A stretch of DNA of 64,000 nt from Hymenochaete sp. R1. Its lineage: Eukaryota; Basidiomycota; Agaricomycetes; Hymenochaetales; Hymenochaetaceae. Position 1 is the stretch's first letter; each line of letters starts with the position of its first letter. The stretch covers positions 171,574-235,573 of the forward strand of contig JAFREE010000022.1 in NCBI GenBank assembly GCA_019400425.1. The letters run 5' to 3'. A program made the position numbers and the translations under genes. Below are positions 54,626 to 64,000 of the stretch, one piece after another. The notes under the pieces were generated by a model. It searched no databases. It had not been told where the DNA came from and saw only the letters and a list, made by a program, of their open reading frames with translations.

Positions 54626-56443
54626 ATGGACAAACTTGCAGATAAAGCTCATCACAAATTCTCAAAGTTCCTGAAGAAGCTCGAAGACCGTTTCAGCGAG
54701 TCAAGCGACAGTACTAGCAGTTCTGTCAGCGATGAAGCTTGGAATGGCCAGATCGGTCTGCAGGACGTGTATCGCTATAGGAAGCAGAGAGGGGTCAATT
54801 TAGGTGAGTGTATTGTCCTGTTGTGCCTATTCTTACTAACCTCTGTCGTGGACGAAGGCTCCTGGTTTACCCTTGAACGCTGGATTAGCGAGTCTCCCTT
54901 TCAGTCAGCGCAACATCCCGGGCAAAGCGACTTCGATGTTGCTTCAGGCCCGGGCGCGAAGGAAGCTCTCGAGAAGCACTGGGACACCTGGATCACAGAC
55001 GTGGACTGGGCCTGGCTCTCTGATCATGGGATCAACACCGTGCGCATCCCGGTAAGTATTTCATCCAGTAATGAATTAGCAACAACAGCTCGGGTGACTC
55101 AACGGTCATGCCAGATTGGATTCTATCACCTTTATGGACTTGATCCTACTGTCGTCGAGGGAACAAGCTTCGCCCATTTGGGTAGTGTCTTCGAAGGAGC
55201 CTGGGGTCGTATTTTGGGCGCGATAAATTCAGCGGCAAAACGTGGTATTGGCGTTCTGATAGGTCGATACCCAGTCTTATCGCTTTCTAGCGTGCTCAGC
55301 TGACGTGTGACGACGTTCACAGACTTGCACGCTGCCCCAGGGAAGCAGAATGATGACGCGCACAGTGGTCAGACTGGTCCAGTCCGATTCTTCGACGAGT
55401 CTAATAATATGACACGCACGAGGCACATCCTCAAAGTCCTCGCAAAGGTGCTCCACGATATCCCAAATATCGTCGGCCTCCAACTCCTTAACGAACCGAA
55501 AAATCACCATTCCCTCGCAGACTGGTATACTCATACCTTGAATTCGTTGCACGACATCGCACCTTCTTTGCCCATCTACATCCATGATGCTTGGGACACT
55601 GCAAAGTACACCAACCTCTGTAACAAGCGTCCTGCATCCCATTTCACCGTCGTCGACCACCATCTATACCGATGCTTCACATCCCAAGACCATGCTCTTT
55701 CCGGCGATGACCACGCACACGCCCTGCACGCCCACATGTCCCAAGAACTCGCAGCCCGCTCAGGCGAATGCCACGGAAACCTCATCATCGGTGAATTCAG
55801 CGCCGCTCTCAACCCCGCCTCACTCCGATCAGGCGACGCAGGTGAACAAGACCGCCAAAGACGCGTGTTCGTAAGAGCGGAGCTGGACGAGTTCGAAAGA
55901 CATTGTGCGGGCTGGTTTTTCTGGACGTACAGGAAGGATACGGGATGGGATGCGGGCTGGTGCCTCAGAGATACGGTGGTTGCGGAGATTACGCCCAATT
56001 GGTATGGCATTCGGAGAAAGCCCGGATCGGGAGGGGGCGTCGGGCTCGGTGTGGCGATTGGGAGGGATGAGATGGAAGGAAGGAAGATGGCGGCGAGGGA
56101 TGCCGCGGTGGGCGCGCATGAGGGGTACTGGAGGCAGTTCAAGGGACACTATGAGCCTTGGAGGTTTTCGGAAGGGTTTGAGCGCGGGTGGGACGATGCG
56201 TTTGCGTTTTTCGCGATGGACGTAGGCTCTGCGGTACCGGAAATTGGTTTCAAGGGGCAATGGGCGAAGAGGCGGGCGGGTGTGCACGTTAGAGAGAGGG
56301 GGAAGAGCGGGAATGTTTGGGAGTTTGGTGAGTAGATTCAGTGCTTCAGGTCACTATTTCAATACTGATTGAAGATTGTGACAGAACATGGAGTCGCGCA
56401 GGGTATCGATGCAGCTAAGAACGCGTTCCAAGAAGTGTATTGA
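54626..56443 (+). CDS. GH5 exo-beta-1,3-glucanase-like protein, 527 aa, five exons
   Basis: Resembles fungal glucan 1,3-beta-glucosidases (GH5). Exons: 54626-54803, 54858-55051, 55115-55262, 55323-56327 and 56385-56443, 528 codons with stop. Family signs: RGVNLGSWFTLERWI, HWDTWITDVDWAWLSDHGINTVRIPIGFYH, LIDLHAAPGKQN, NIVGLQLLNEPKN with the acid/base Glu, IYIHDAW, VVDHHLYRCF, NLIIGEFSAAL with the nucleophile Glu, and AGWFFWTYRK. There is no N-terminal signal peptide: the chain begins with a charged helix (KLADKAHHKFSKFLKKLEDRF). It may therefore be intracellular, or be secreted by another route. The C-terminal 130 residues (from about GIRRKPG) are not part of the usual catalytic fold. The donor of exon 3 is a weak GTCGAT. 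Confidence 0.88.
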
Positions 56444-57480
56444 AGATGTAATTTTTAACTCTCTCCAAAGACCACTAATGCGCTATTATATCGCGATTTC
56501 TGTCAGGCTCTGCTCGAAGCGAGTGTTTCCTTAGAGTTTCCGCATCAATACGATTATCAATGAATTGAATTCCTCGAAGTTTTGAGGCCATCAACGAGTA
56601 TCATCCGGATTCCAATTCGCTTTCACGTCGGGTCAAAGTTTTCATGCAAATACCCTAGGCGGATCATCTCCTTACACTTCAAGACCGAAGAAAGCGTTCA
56701 TGAAGCGCCGAGACACAGAGCCACCTCACTTCAAAGTATACCCGCCAAGTTCAAAAGAAGGTCTGGGCTCAGGCATGAGCTCCAAAAGCACGTATTTCAA
56801 GACTCGATCATGCTTTCCCATGGCTCAACTTCCGAAAGGATAATTCAGTCGAGTGCATTCCCCAAGCAAGCAAGCAACGATCAACGGCAGCTTTAACCTT
56901 TTGTCGATTTCCGAGCCCGCACCGCAGGAGGCCCGGCTACCCGGGCTTTCTAAAATTAAACCAGAGACGTTCCCAACCCACGCCCACACCACCATTCTGT
57001 GCTTTTTTCAGACTACTTTAATGCCCAGCTGACCCCTCTTATCCACTCCACGCGGTCCAACAGCGTTCCCATCCAGCCATTTCTCTATCTTCTTTGCCCA
57101 CCATACGCTCAATGATGACGCGTCAAACTCAGTGAAGGACGAACGAGCTTCTGGGAGGACGCAAGACGCACATCTCGCTTATTTTTTGCGCGCTGTGGTG
57201 CCATGGAAGAATGTCGGCGGTTTCAGACTAGGGGACCTTATGAGCTCACCATGCCCGTTGATTGCACTTTTTATAGCGCCCGACTGTTCGGCTGGAGGCG
57301 GAAAAAGGGCGTTTGAATGGAGGCTCGATTGGTTTTTAAGGTGGAGGTTTGGGGAAAGAGGAGACCTGATAGCTCGTTATCCGTTCCTACTACTTTTTAC
57401 CGCTCCCTTCAAACTCACCCCCCTCCCTTCCTCGACGCTCAAACCTTGTTGCGTACTCTTTCGGCTCGGATTGTGTAAAC
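56444..57480. other. Intergenic, sugar transporter promoter
   Basis: Between two + strand genes. The last part before 57481 is CT-rich as in many fungal leaders. Nothing else recognised. Confidence 0.4.
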
Positions 57481-59792
57481 ATGGGTGCAGGAGCTGCTAT
57501 TGCCGGTCCATCATCATCAGGAGGGTATCAGCATCTTCTTGATCCCAACAGGACATGGCTCAGTAATTGGAGGTACGTGTCGACGACTCCTTTCTCTTTT
57601 CATTCCCACCTCCATCTTCATCCCCACACTCTACCCCATACTTTCTTCGTCGCTTATTTCCCCACATTCATACTGCTTTGTCCCAATGTTTTAGTATCAT
57701 TTACTGACTTTGGTGTTTCTTTCCCATTCTTTACCTTGACAATTATAGGCTTATCGCCCTCAATGCATGGATCGTACTCTAGTAAGAATCCCGATAATCA
57801 CGCACGCGAGACATTCTGGTGTGATGAAGTAATCTGACGAAATTTCTCCTAGCCTAATCACTTCGTCAACGAATGGCTTCGACGGGAGTATGATGAATGG
57901 GTTGCAATCATTGTCGCAATGGAGACAAGACTTCAATTTCCCTTCGAATTCGATGTTGGGCGTTTTAAACGCTATTCAAGTGAGTTTCGATAGGTGTAGG
58001 AATGTTGGATTCCGTATAACATATCATTTTTTGTAGAATATCGGGTCCGTTGCATCCTATCCCTTCGCGCCCTACGTCTCAGATGGGATTGGGCGACGAC
58101 CAACGGTGCTTATGGGAGCACTCATAATGTGCGCCGCAACAGCTATCCAGACCGCCTCACAATCTGTCGGGATGTTTATTGGTGCCCGGTGAGCCGCTTT
58201 GGGACCCACCGTTGTCCTTATCGTTAATCTTTTATTCGTGCGAAGCTTCCTTATCGGGTTCGGTCTGTCCTTTGCCGCAAATGCTGCTCCGAGTGCGTAT
58301 TGATTTACTAATTATTTTGTAATCGATCTTTTTATCTGATGAACGTGCTATTTTTACGCACAGTGCTCGTATCGGAGATTTCGTACCCGCCCTATCGTGC
58401 GTCGCTGACATCTCTATACAATTCGCTATGGTATTCTGGATCGATCATGTTAGTTTTCTCCCTTCTGGACCTGGATAAGTCGGTCTGACCATAATAAGTG
58501 CGGCTTGGAGTACATATGGCAGCTTCAGGATACCGAGGTGAGAGCGAAAACTGGATCCCGTCTGATTTGAAACCTCTAACGCGATCCCTTAGTTCATGGG
58601 CCTGGCGACTGCCTTCTTTGCTTCAGGGCCTTCCATCGATTTGCCAAGTTCTGCTCGTATTCTTTGGTCCTGAATCTCCAAGATGGCTGATCAGCAAAGG
58701 CCGGGATCGGCAGGCATTGAAGACCCTGGCATACTACCACGCTGATGGGAATGAGTGCGTATTTCTTTCTGCATAAAAGCGTAAGATCGACTAATGAAAT
58801 ATTGCGCTGGACATAGAGACGATGCGCTCGTCCGGTACGAGTTCGAAGAGATCAAGGCTGCCATCGACTTTGACAGATCAGTCGCGCAAAATGTCGGCTG
58901 GAAGTCGTTCATATCCACCCCCGGAAACCGTAAACGTCTTCGCATCATCATCGCCATCGCCTTCTTCTCTCAATGGTCCGGCAACGGTCTTGTCTCGTAC
59001 TATCTTAACAAGGTCTTTGACGCCATCGGCATCACAAACCCGACAACGCAACTTCTCGTCAACGGTATCCTTCAGATATGGAACTTGATTGTTTCAGTGG
59101 CTGCTTCTTTCCTTTGTGAACGGCTTGGGAGACGAACCTTGTTCATGACATCCTGTTTTGGCATGGTGGTCACTTGGACCGCGCAGACTATTTGCTTTAA
59201 GTTGTCGGGTGATGGGAACATGCAAGCTGCGCATGCCACCATCGTGATGATCTTCCTATTCTACGGCTTCTACGAGTAAGTTGCATGAAGCATTCAACAG
59301 CATTTGAACTACATTGACGGTGATATTGTAATAGCCTTGCATTCACTCCTCTTATCGTTTCATATACGCTCGAAATTCTACCTTACCCGCTGCGTGCAAA
59401 AGGTTTCAACATCTTCAACCTCACAGTTTCCCTTACGCTCATCTTCAACCAATACGTCAACCCCGTTGCCCTCGGAAAGCTTGGGTGGAAATACTACGTG
59501 CGTTCGTTCGTTTGGGAAAAAGAAGCTTTGTTCGCTGACTCGATGCGTATAGATCGTATACTGCTGCTGGCTCGTCGCCGAGACCGCATTTTGCTACGTA
59601 TACATTCTTGAGACGAAGAACCGTACGCTCGAGGAGACAGCCGCGCTGTTCGATGGCGTCGACGCCTCCGATCTGGTCCAGGTGCCTGTAACGCCCCATG
59701 GCGCGAAAGAGGCAACGATTACGGATTCGTCGGAGAAAGACTCAGCGAAAGAAGATCATGAATCTGCCCTTCATATCGAAAGTCTCGCTTGA
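57481..59792 (+). CDS. MFS sugar transporter, 532 aa, eleven exons
   Basis: Predicted plasma-membrane sugar/proton symporter of the fungal sugar porter family; lactose permease-like proteins are the nearest type, but the sugar is not certain. Exons: 57481-57572, 57749-57781, 57853-57979, 58037-58188, 58246-58292, 58364-58448, 58499-58537, 58593-58754, 58817-59275, 59335-59497 and 59553-59792; 533 codons with stop. Family signs: TNGFDGSMMNGLQSL, SDGIGRRPTVLMGAL (loop 2-3), RFLIGFGLSFAANAAPMLVSE, YPPYRASLTSLYNS, PESPRWLISKGR (loop 6-7), FFSQWSGNGLVSYYL, CERLGRRTLF, YPLRAKGF and LETKNRTLEE after TM12. Two internal exons have only 33 and 39 bases. The N- and C-termini are hydrophilic and complete. 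Confidence 0.93.
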
Positions 59793-60122
59793 AATCGAAA
59801 ATCAAGCCTTCCCGCTTAGTTTCTGGTTGGTGATTAGCTTATCAAATTTCCTCCATCTTCTGCCCGCATGAATGGATATGATTTTTATTTAAAGTTCCCA
59901 TCTTGTTGTAATTTTATTTCCTAGTTGCAAACTTATATTGACAATCAAAGGAAGGCCAAATTTGGATTTAACTTGTAATATCAGAGGAATCGGTTAATCG
60001 AGCAATCGTATATCCGTAAAAAAAATTGACTGGAGTGATAGCGCCGTATACTGCACATTCACGAGTAAAGAGGGACGTAAAGAGCTTACCTTTAAGTCAG
60101 AGAGGCTTATGTAGCAATCTTG
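59793..60122. other. Convergent 3' spacer
   Basis: 330 bp between the stops of the sugar transporter (+) and a family A gene (-). AT-rich, as expected of two polyadenylation regions. Confidence 0.45.
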
Positions 60123-61244
60123 TTAAGACGAAGAAACGATGGAGTCATACACCGTTCGCCATTCACCAGGCTTCATCAACTCCTGGATATTGCGCAATTC
60201 TTCTATACGATCAGAATATGCAGCCGACAACTTTGCTTCGTCGGTCATCTCCAAAAAGTTACTATACTTCACGCGTGCGACGTAGATGCGATTTGACGCT
60301 CTCTGTGAGGCGTGTTTCGATAACTTCTCGAGGAGCAACTGCACAGCAGCATCCGTCGTCTCTTCCTTGAGGGTGTTACACTCCCGGTGCAAGAGGGCAA
60401 ATTTCTTGACAGCTGCAAGAGTGTCGAGCAAATAGTCAATACCGGCGTTCGATGACTCGGAAAGGCGGCGCTTGCTGCTAGTATCGGGCTTCAATTGTTC
60501 AGCGACTTCATTTAATTTTGGGTCTTTTATCTTCTCCAAATCCACCGTATATGCAGGTTTCTCTTTTGAATACCATTCTTCCTTGATGGCTTCGTACAGC
60601 GCGACTGCATCTTCGTGTTTCGGAAATGCAACCGCGTATCCAGGCGCGTTGGCATCGAGAATCGACTTAAGTTGATCCTGCATCCTGCCTATAATCAACT
60701 TGGAACGATTAGGCACATCGAGGACAAGTTTCCTGAGCCCAGATTTCATCGCAGACCAGTAAGCGTTCTGGAGATTATTCGGCATCTTGAATGTCTCGTC
60801 GTAGAAGCGTTCCGTGAGAAGATGTCTGTGAAATTGGTCTTTGACTTTCTCGATATCGCTACGCGAGTCGTCATCGGGACGAATGTGAGCCGGAAAAGTG
60901 CGTACCACTGCTTGAGCAAGCTTGTGTAGCTGCCCATCTGGAGGAAAATGTTGAGACGGCTCGACATCCCGCCAAATCTGCGTGGAAGGGTCGCCTGCCA
61001 CCTGTTTGAAGCCAGCAATCGTGAAGCCGCCCGTCGTAGAAAGAAAGCTTCTTCCTTGATTTCCGAAGCGAACGGACGAATAGCTGGTTCCGGCAGGTAG
61101 CTCTTCCTCGGACCGTTTGGGGCGAAGTGGGTCTGGTTCGTTGAGGTGCGTGCTGGTAGCAGCTTTTCGCTTGCTTGAGGACCTCCCAGCGCTTCCTGGA
61201 TGAGAAGAATCAGCAGAAGAGGCAGCGGGAACGTTATCGGACAT
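60123..61244 (-). CDS. Family A paralogue 3, unknown protein (373 aa)
   Basis: Intronless. The ATG at 61244 (MSDNVPAASS) is preferred over the one nine codons upstream because copy 2 starts MSDNTPASS. Motifs: SSKRKAATST, LRPKRSEEEL, a longer linker with FGNQGRSFLSTTGGF, VAGDPSTQIWRDVEPSQHFP, DGQLHKLAQAV, VKDQFHRHLLTERF, MQDQLKSILD, IKEEWY, YLLDTLAAVKKF and VKYSNFLEM...YSDRIEELRNIQELM. The WPD of the left-hand copies is WRD here, and the QDKKLEWMLD motif is changed to QDQLKSILD. Intact; function unknown. Confidence 0.75.
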   Translation of the reverse strand: MSDNVPAASSADSSHPGSAGRSSSKRKAATSTHLNEPDPLRPKRSEEELPAGTSYSSVRFGNQGRSFLSTTGGFTIAGFKQVAGDPSTQIWRDVEPSQHFPPDGQLHKLAQAVVRTFPAHIRPDDDSRSDIEKVKDQFHRHLLTERFYDETFKMPNNLQNAYWSAMKSGLRKLVLDVPNRSKLIIGRMQDQLKSILDANAPGYAVAFPKHEDAVALYEAIKEEWYSKEKPAYTVDLEKIKDPKLNEVAEQLKPDTSSKRRLSESSNAGIDYLLDTLAAVKKFALLHRECNTLKEETTDAAVQLLLEKLSKHASQRASNRIYVARVKYSNFLEMTDEAKLSAAYSDRIEELRNIQELMKPGEWRTVYDSIVSSS

Positions 61245-62535
61245 GCAAGTCAAATAGCCAGGAGGTTGCACGAAAGGACTTGAATGTGGGCTCTGAAGAA
61301 AGAATGAGCTGTGGGTGGATGACTAGAGGGATGGAAGGGACACGGTTGAAAGTACTGGAGGCTCGTTGAATCTCAAAGCCAAAGTAGCATTGTGCAACAA
61401 TTCGCGAGTTTATTTGATGCTACTCCCTTTTGCGCAAAGCGCCCGCCCGGCTAGTCGTTTGCACTCATCGGCATTGGGGGTTATGATAATTTGAAAGGAC
61501 CCTCGCAGAAAAACCTCTTTTAGGATTTGTAAGAAATGAACACTTACTAGCTTGCCGGGGCCGACACCTCATTATCTTAGCAAAGGTGCTAATGGCCCAT
61601 GGTTTATTGTTGCAATGCGAATGCATGTCATCCCTCTGGCACAAGAGAAGTGATAGAAGTATATGCAATATTACTTTTCGGTCAATTTGGCTAATATGAA
61701 GGAAGCAAAGCTTGAGAGCGGCAAAGTACGATGATGATCGAACTGGGGCCGGCGAAATGACCATTTAACACCAAGCAATTGACAGGGTGGACGAAATGAG
61801 ACTCCCTTAAAATCTGATCGTATGCAGACTTGCTTGGCTTAAGCAGGATACTGAGTGCCAGTACTTGAGAGCAATGTACGTTGTATGGTTGAAGGGAAAA
61901 GAACATACCCCAACTTCAAGTTGAACCACATTTTCCAGCACCCTGCCTCATCGTTGTTGATAAACAATTCTTCCTGGGATATGCCTTCACTGGCATTCGC
62001 AAGTAAGATCTTTCGATCGCTGTGTGCGTCGAGAATATTACATTGAGCTTTGCTGGTGCAGTAAGTTTCTGCAGTCGTAACTGAGGCGAAGAAAAGAGGA
62101 GTCAAATAATCTGATGTCGCGCGTGCGCGAGGCGTGGGTAACCTCGCCCTGAAACTCCGCCGGGTTGGGCTTACGCACTGGCACGGCTCGTGCAGATACG
62201 GGGCCACTTGACGAGTGAGCATGTTCAGTATGTTCCACATCGTTGTTCGCGTACTATAAATGACATAACAGAGATATGTGCAAGAAATGTGCCCAGACAT
62301 ATACTAGTAGTATTCATCAGCCATTTTTGAGATATCTCGAGATCCTATAAGTGAGGCAAATCCACCTATTAAAATGTAACTGGCAGCAGTACTGTAAGAC
62401 TTAGAAAATAAAACAGAATTGCTGTAGAAATTGACTGCGGCGCTCTTAAGAGATTCGAACGTCTTTCGTTGGAAATTAGAAAGAATTCAAAAGAAAATTG
62501 ACCTCTGGTCCAGGCGGCCATGTGCGAGTGTCCTT
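61245..62535. other. Spacer between two family A genes, promoter of copy 3
   Basis: Includes the conserved promoter element at 61371-61397. A 153-codon - strand frame at 61839-62300 shows no family motifs and was not called. The rest is AT-rich. Confidence 0.45.
61371..61397 (-). promoter_or_regulatory. Conserved family A promoter element (copy 3)
   Basis: On the - strand it reads TTGCACAATGCTAC then TTTGGCTTTGAGA, about 130-150 bases before the ATG at 61244. It matches the elements before copies 2 and 4 in sequence and rough spacing. Confidence 0.5.
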
Positions 62536-63642
62536 TCAAAGCACAAGCGCCAAACTGTCATACATCTCAGGCAATCGGCCAAGCTTCATCAGCTCCTCGA
62601 TTTCCAGTAGCTCCTGCGTACGGTTCGAATACATCGACGATTGCTTTGCTTCTTCGATCATCTCTAAAAAGTTACTGTATTTCCCCTGAGCAGCGTATAG
62701 AAGGTTCATCGCTCGCCAAGAGGCGCAACTTGAAAGGCTCTTGAGAACTGAACGCTTGGTTACATCCTCCTCTTGTTTGTGGAGGCGCTCGCATTCTTGT
62801 CGCAATCGGATATTTCTCTTGCAAACCGCAAGGATATCGAGGAAGTAAGGAACTCCAACATTCGAGGAATACCTGTGTCCAGATTCAGGCTTCAACTGCT
62901 CAGCAATTTCGTTGAGCTTGGGGTCGTTGATCTTCTCCAAGTCCATCATAAAGCCTGGCCTCGTCTCCGGATACCATTGTTCCTTAATGACCTCGTGGAA
63001 TGCGGCGGCATCGCCGTGATTTGAAAACACGGCAGCATGGCCAGGTGTGCTGTCATCCAGGATAGAATCCAGATTCTTCTCCATCTTATTTATGACCCTT
63101 TTGCCGTTGGTTCTGATATCGCGAAGAAACAGTTTGAGCCCTTCTTTAGCTGCAGACCAGTATCTGTTTTGGACATCCCCTGGCATCTTGTGTAGCTCGT
63201 CGCTAAGGCGCTGCGTGACTAAATATCTGTGGTATTTGTGTCTGACTATCTCGATCTTGGTGAGACGGTTGAATTGCTGAAGCTCACCGACAGGGATGCT
63301 TTTTACAACTTCTTGAAGAAATTTGTGCAATTTCCCATCCCGTGGAAACTCTGTGAGTGGATCAATATTCAACCAAACTTGTGTGGAGGGTTCGTTTGCT
63401 ACGCATATGAAGCCACGGTATGTAAAGCCACCACTTTTGGTGAGAAGATTCCCATCTGGATGCTTCGATCGAGAGAATGTGAAACTATCGGCTTCGGCGT
63501 GTGATCCCCCTTCTGATTGTTTGGAGCGCGCCGAACTGGGTTCGTCGGAATGCGCATCAGCCTTGCGCTTTCTTGAGCTCCGCCCCTTGCTTGCAGATGG
63601 GGTAGTGTTGTCGAAAGAGGTGGCGGCAGCTCTGGGAGGCAT
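62536..63642 (-). CDS. Family A paralogue 4, unknown protein (368 aa)
   Basis: Intronless. Starts MPPRAAATSF. Motifs: SRKRKADAH, ARSKQSEGG, then a second, similar SRSKHPDGNLLTKSGGF stretch, so the linker seems internally duplicated relative to copy 1. Next come VANEPSTQVWLNIDPLTEFP, DGKLHKFLQEV, VRHKYHRYLVTQRL, MEKNLDSILDD, IKEQWY, VPYFLDILAVCKR and GKYSNFLEMIEEAKQ...YSNRTQELLEIEELM. It lies in tandem with copy 3, same strand, 1.3 kb apart. Intact; function unknown. Confidence 0.75.
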   Translation of the reverse strand: MPPRAAATSFDNTTPSASKGRSSRKRKADAHSDEPSSARSKQSEGGSHAEADSFTFSRSKHPDGNLLTKSGGFTYRGFICVANEPSTQVWLNIDPLTEFPRDGKLHKFLQEVVKSIPVGELQQFNRLTKIEIVRHKYHRYLVTQRLSDELHKMPGDVQNRYWSAAKEGLKLFLRDIRTNGKRVINKMEKNLDSILDDSTPGHAAVFSNHGDAAAFHEVIKEQWYPETRPGFMMDLEKINDPKLNEIAEQLKPESGHRYSSNVGVPYFLDILAVCKRNIRLRQECERLHKQEEDVTKRSVLKSLSSCASWRAMNLLYAAQGKYSNFLEMIEEAKQSSMYSNRTQELLEIEELMKLGRLPEMYDSLALVL

Positions 63643-64000
63643 GCTGATAAAGTGCTCGAGGAAATGGGCTGACCGAAGGAGGTACTGCTGAAAATTCTAG
63701 GGGCTCGAGAAATCGAGCATCTCTTAAAGCCAAGGCTCCATTGCGCAATTACCTATTTGCGTATTCAACAACACTTCGTTCTGTACAAAGTGTTCATTCA
63801 GGACATTATCGGCACTCTTCGACACTGTAGCCCATAGATAATGTTAGAGTCCGATCAAGACGTGATCAAGAGTCTGACAAATCAGGGTCACGTGACAGCG
63901 ACCTGAGATTCAAAGAGATCAGTACCAGAGCTCCGGCTCCAAGTGACTGATAGACAGAGTTCGAGTAGGATATCCCAACCAGGGATAGTCCTCTAAGACA
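63643..64000. other. Promoter region of family A copy 4, window end
   Basis: Contains the conserved element at 63721-63749. No other gene was recognised before the window ends. Confidence 0.45.
63721..63749 (-). promoter_or_regulatory. Conserved family A promoter element (copy 4)
   Basis: On the - strand it reads AATTGCGCAATGGAGC then CTTGGCTTTAAGAG, about 80-105 bases before the ATG at 63642. It shares GCAATGGAG with copy 2 and TTGGCTTT with copy 3. Confidence 0.5.

Noticed and set aside
61839..62300. 153-codon frame between family A copies
   Set aside because: No family A motif, odd composition and no upstream element like that of the family.
62440..62470. GTTCGAATC-like string on the - strand, suggestive of a tRNA T-arm
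   Set aside because: No acceptor stem, D-arm or anticodon arm could be folded around it.
1..64000. CRISPR arrays, operons, ribosome binding sites
   Set aside because: The window is eukaryotic; no regularly spaced repeats of that type were seen.

Overview
The window reads as nuclear DNA of a filamentous basidiomycete, most likely an Agaricomycete. The evidence is dense short introns (mostly 50-110 nt, GT-AG with GTACGT/GTGAGT-type donors), eukaryotic core proteins (26S proteasome Rpn3, SWI/SNF-RSC Swi3-type subunit, complex I assembly factor, Afi1 DENN protein), fungal secreted and transport proteins, and several lineage-specific intronless gene families. No species was assigned. All exon structures were deduced by reading splice sites and checking that the frame stays open; none is backed by transcripts.

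Layout. 0-3 kb: two tandem + strand copies of an unknown intronless family (family A). 4.1-5.4 kb: an unknown two-exon gene. 7.2-8.4 kb: a decayed copy of family B. 10.3-12.0 kb: myo-inositol oxygenase (six exons). 12.0-16.6 kb: a long stretch without a supportable protein gene. 16.6-18.8 kb: an unknown 726-residue protein. 19.2-21.5 kb: a truncated family B relic, then a nearly whole family B gene with a one-base frame break. 22.2-24.6 kb: an allantoate-permease-type MFS transporter.

26.7-41.1 kb is a compact conserved block: NDUFAF2/NDUFA12-like factor and RPN3 (divergent, 216 bp apart), AFI1-like, an aldo-keto reductase, RSC8/SWI3-like, and a large mitochondrial-looking protein divergent from RSC8.

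41.5-46.8 kb is a tandem array of four intronless paralogues (family C) at a regular pitch of about 1.4-1.5 kb, with duplicated spacer sequence. Then come an unknown gene (47.5 kb), a secreted GH27 alpha-galactosidase (48.5-50.3 kb), a DUF5872 plus HVA1/TUDOR-type acidic protein with a GC-AG intron (51.8-53.3 kb), a GH5 exo-beta-1,3-glucanase-like enzyme without a signal peptide (54.6-56.4 kb) and a sugar transporter (57.5-59.8 kb). 60.1-63.6 kb: two more family A copies on the - strand, so the window is bracketed by inward-facing pairs.

The best candidate for something undescribed is the set of families A, B and C. All have a short Ser/Pro-rich N-terminus with basic KR clusters followed by a helical, mostly charged body. 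A and B share a sequence of motifs in the same order, and three of the four A copies carry a conserved promoter element. B survives as one near-intact copy and two relics. This points to a fast birth-and-death gene family of unknown function. No biochemical role can be read from the sequence.
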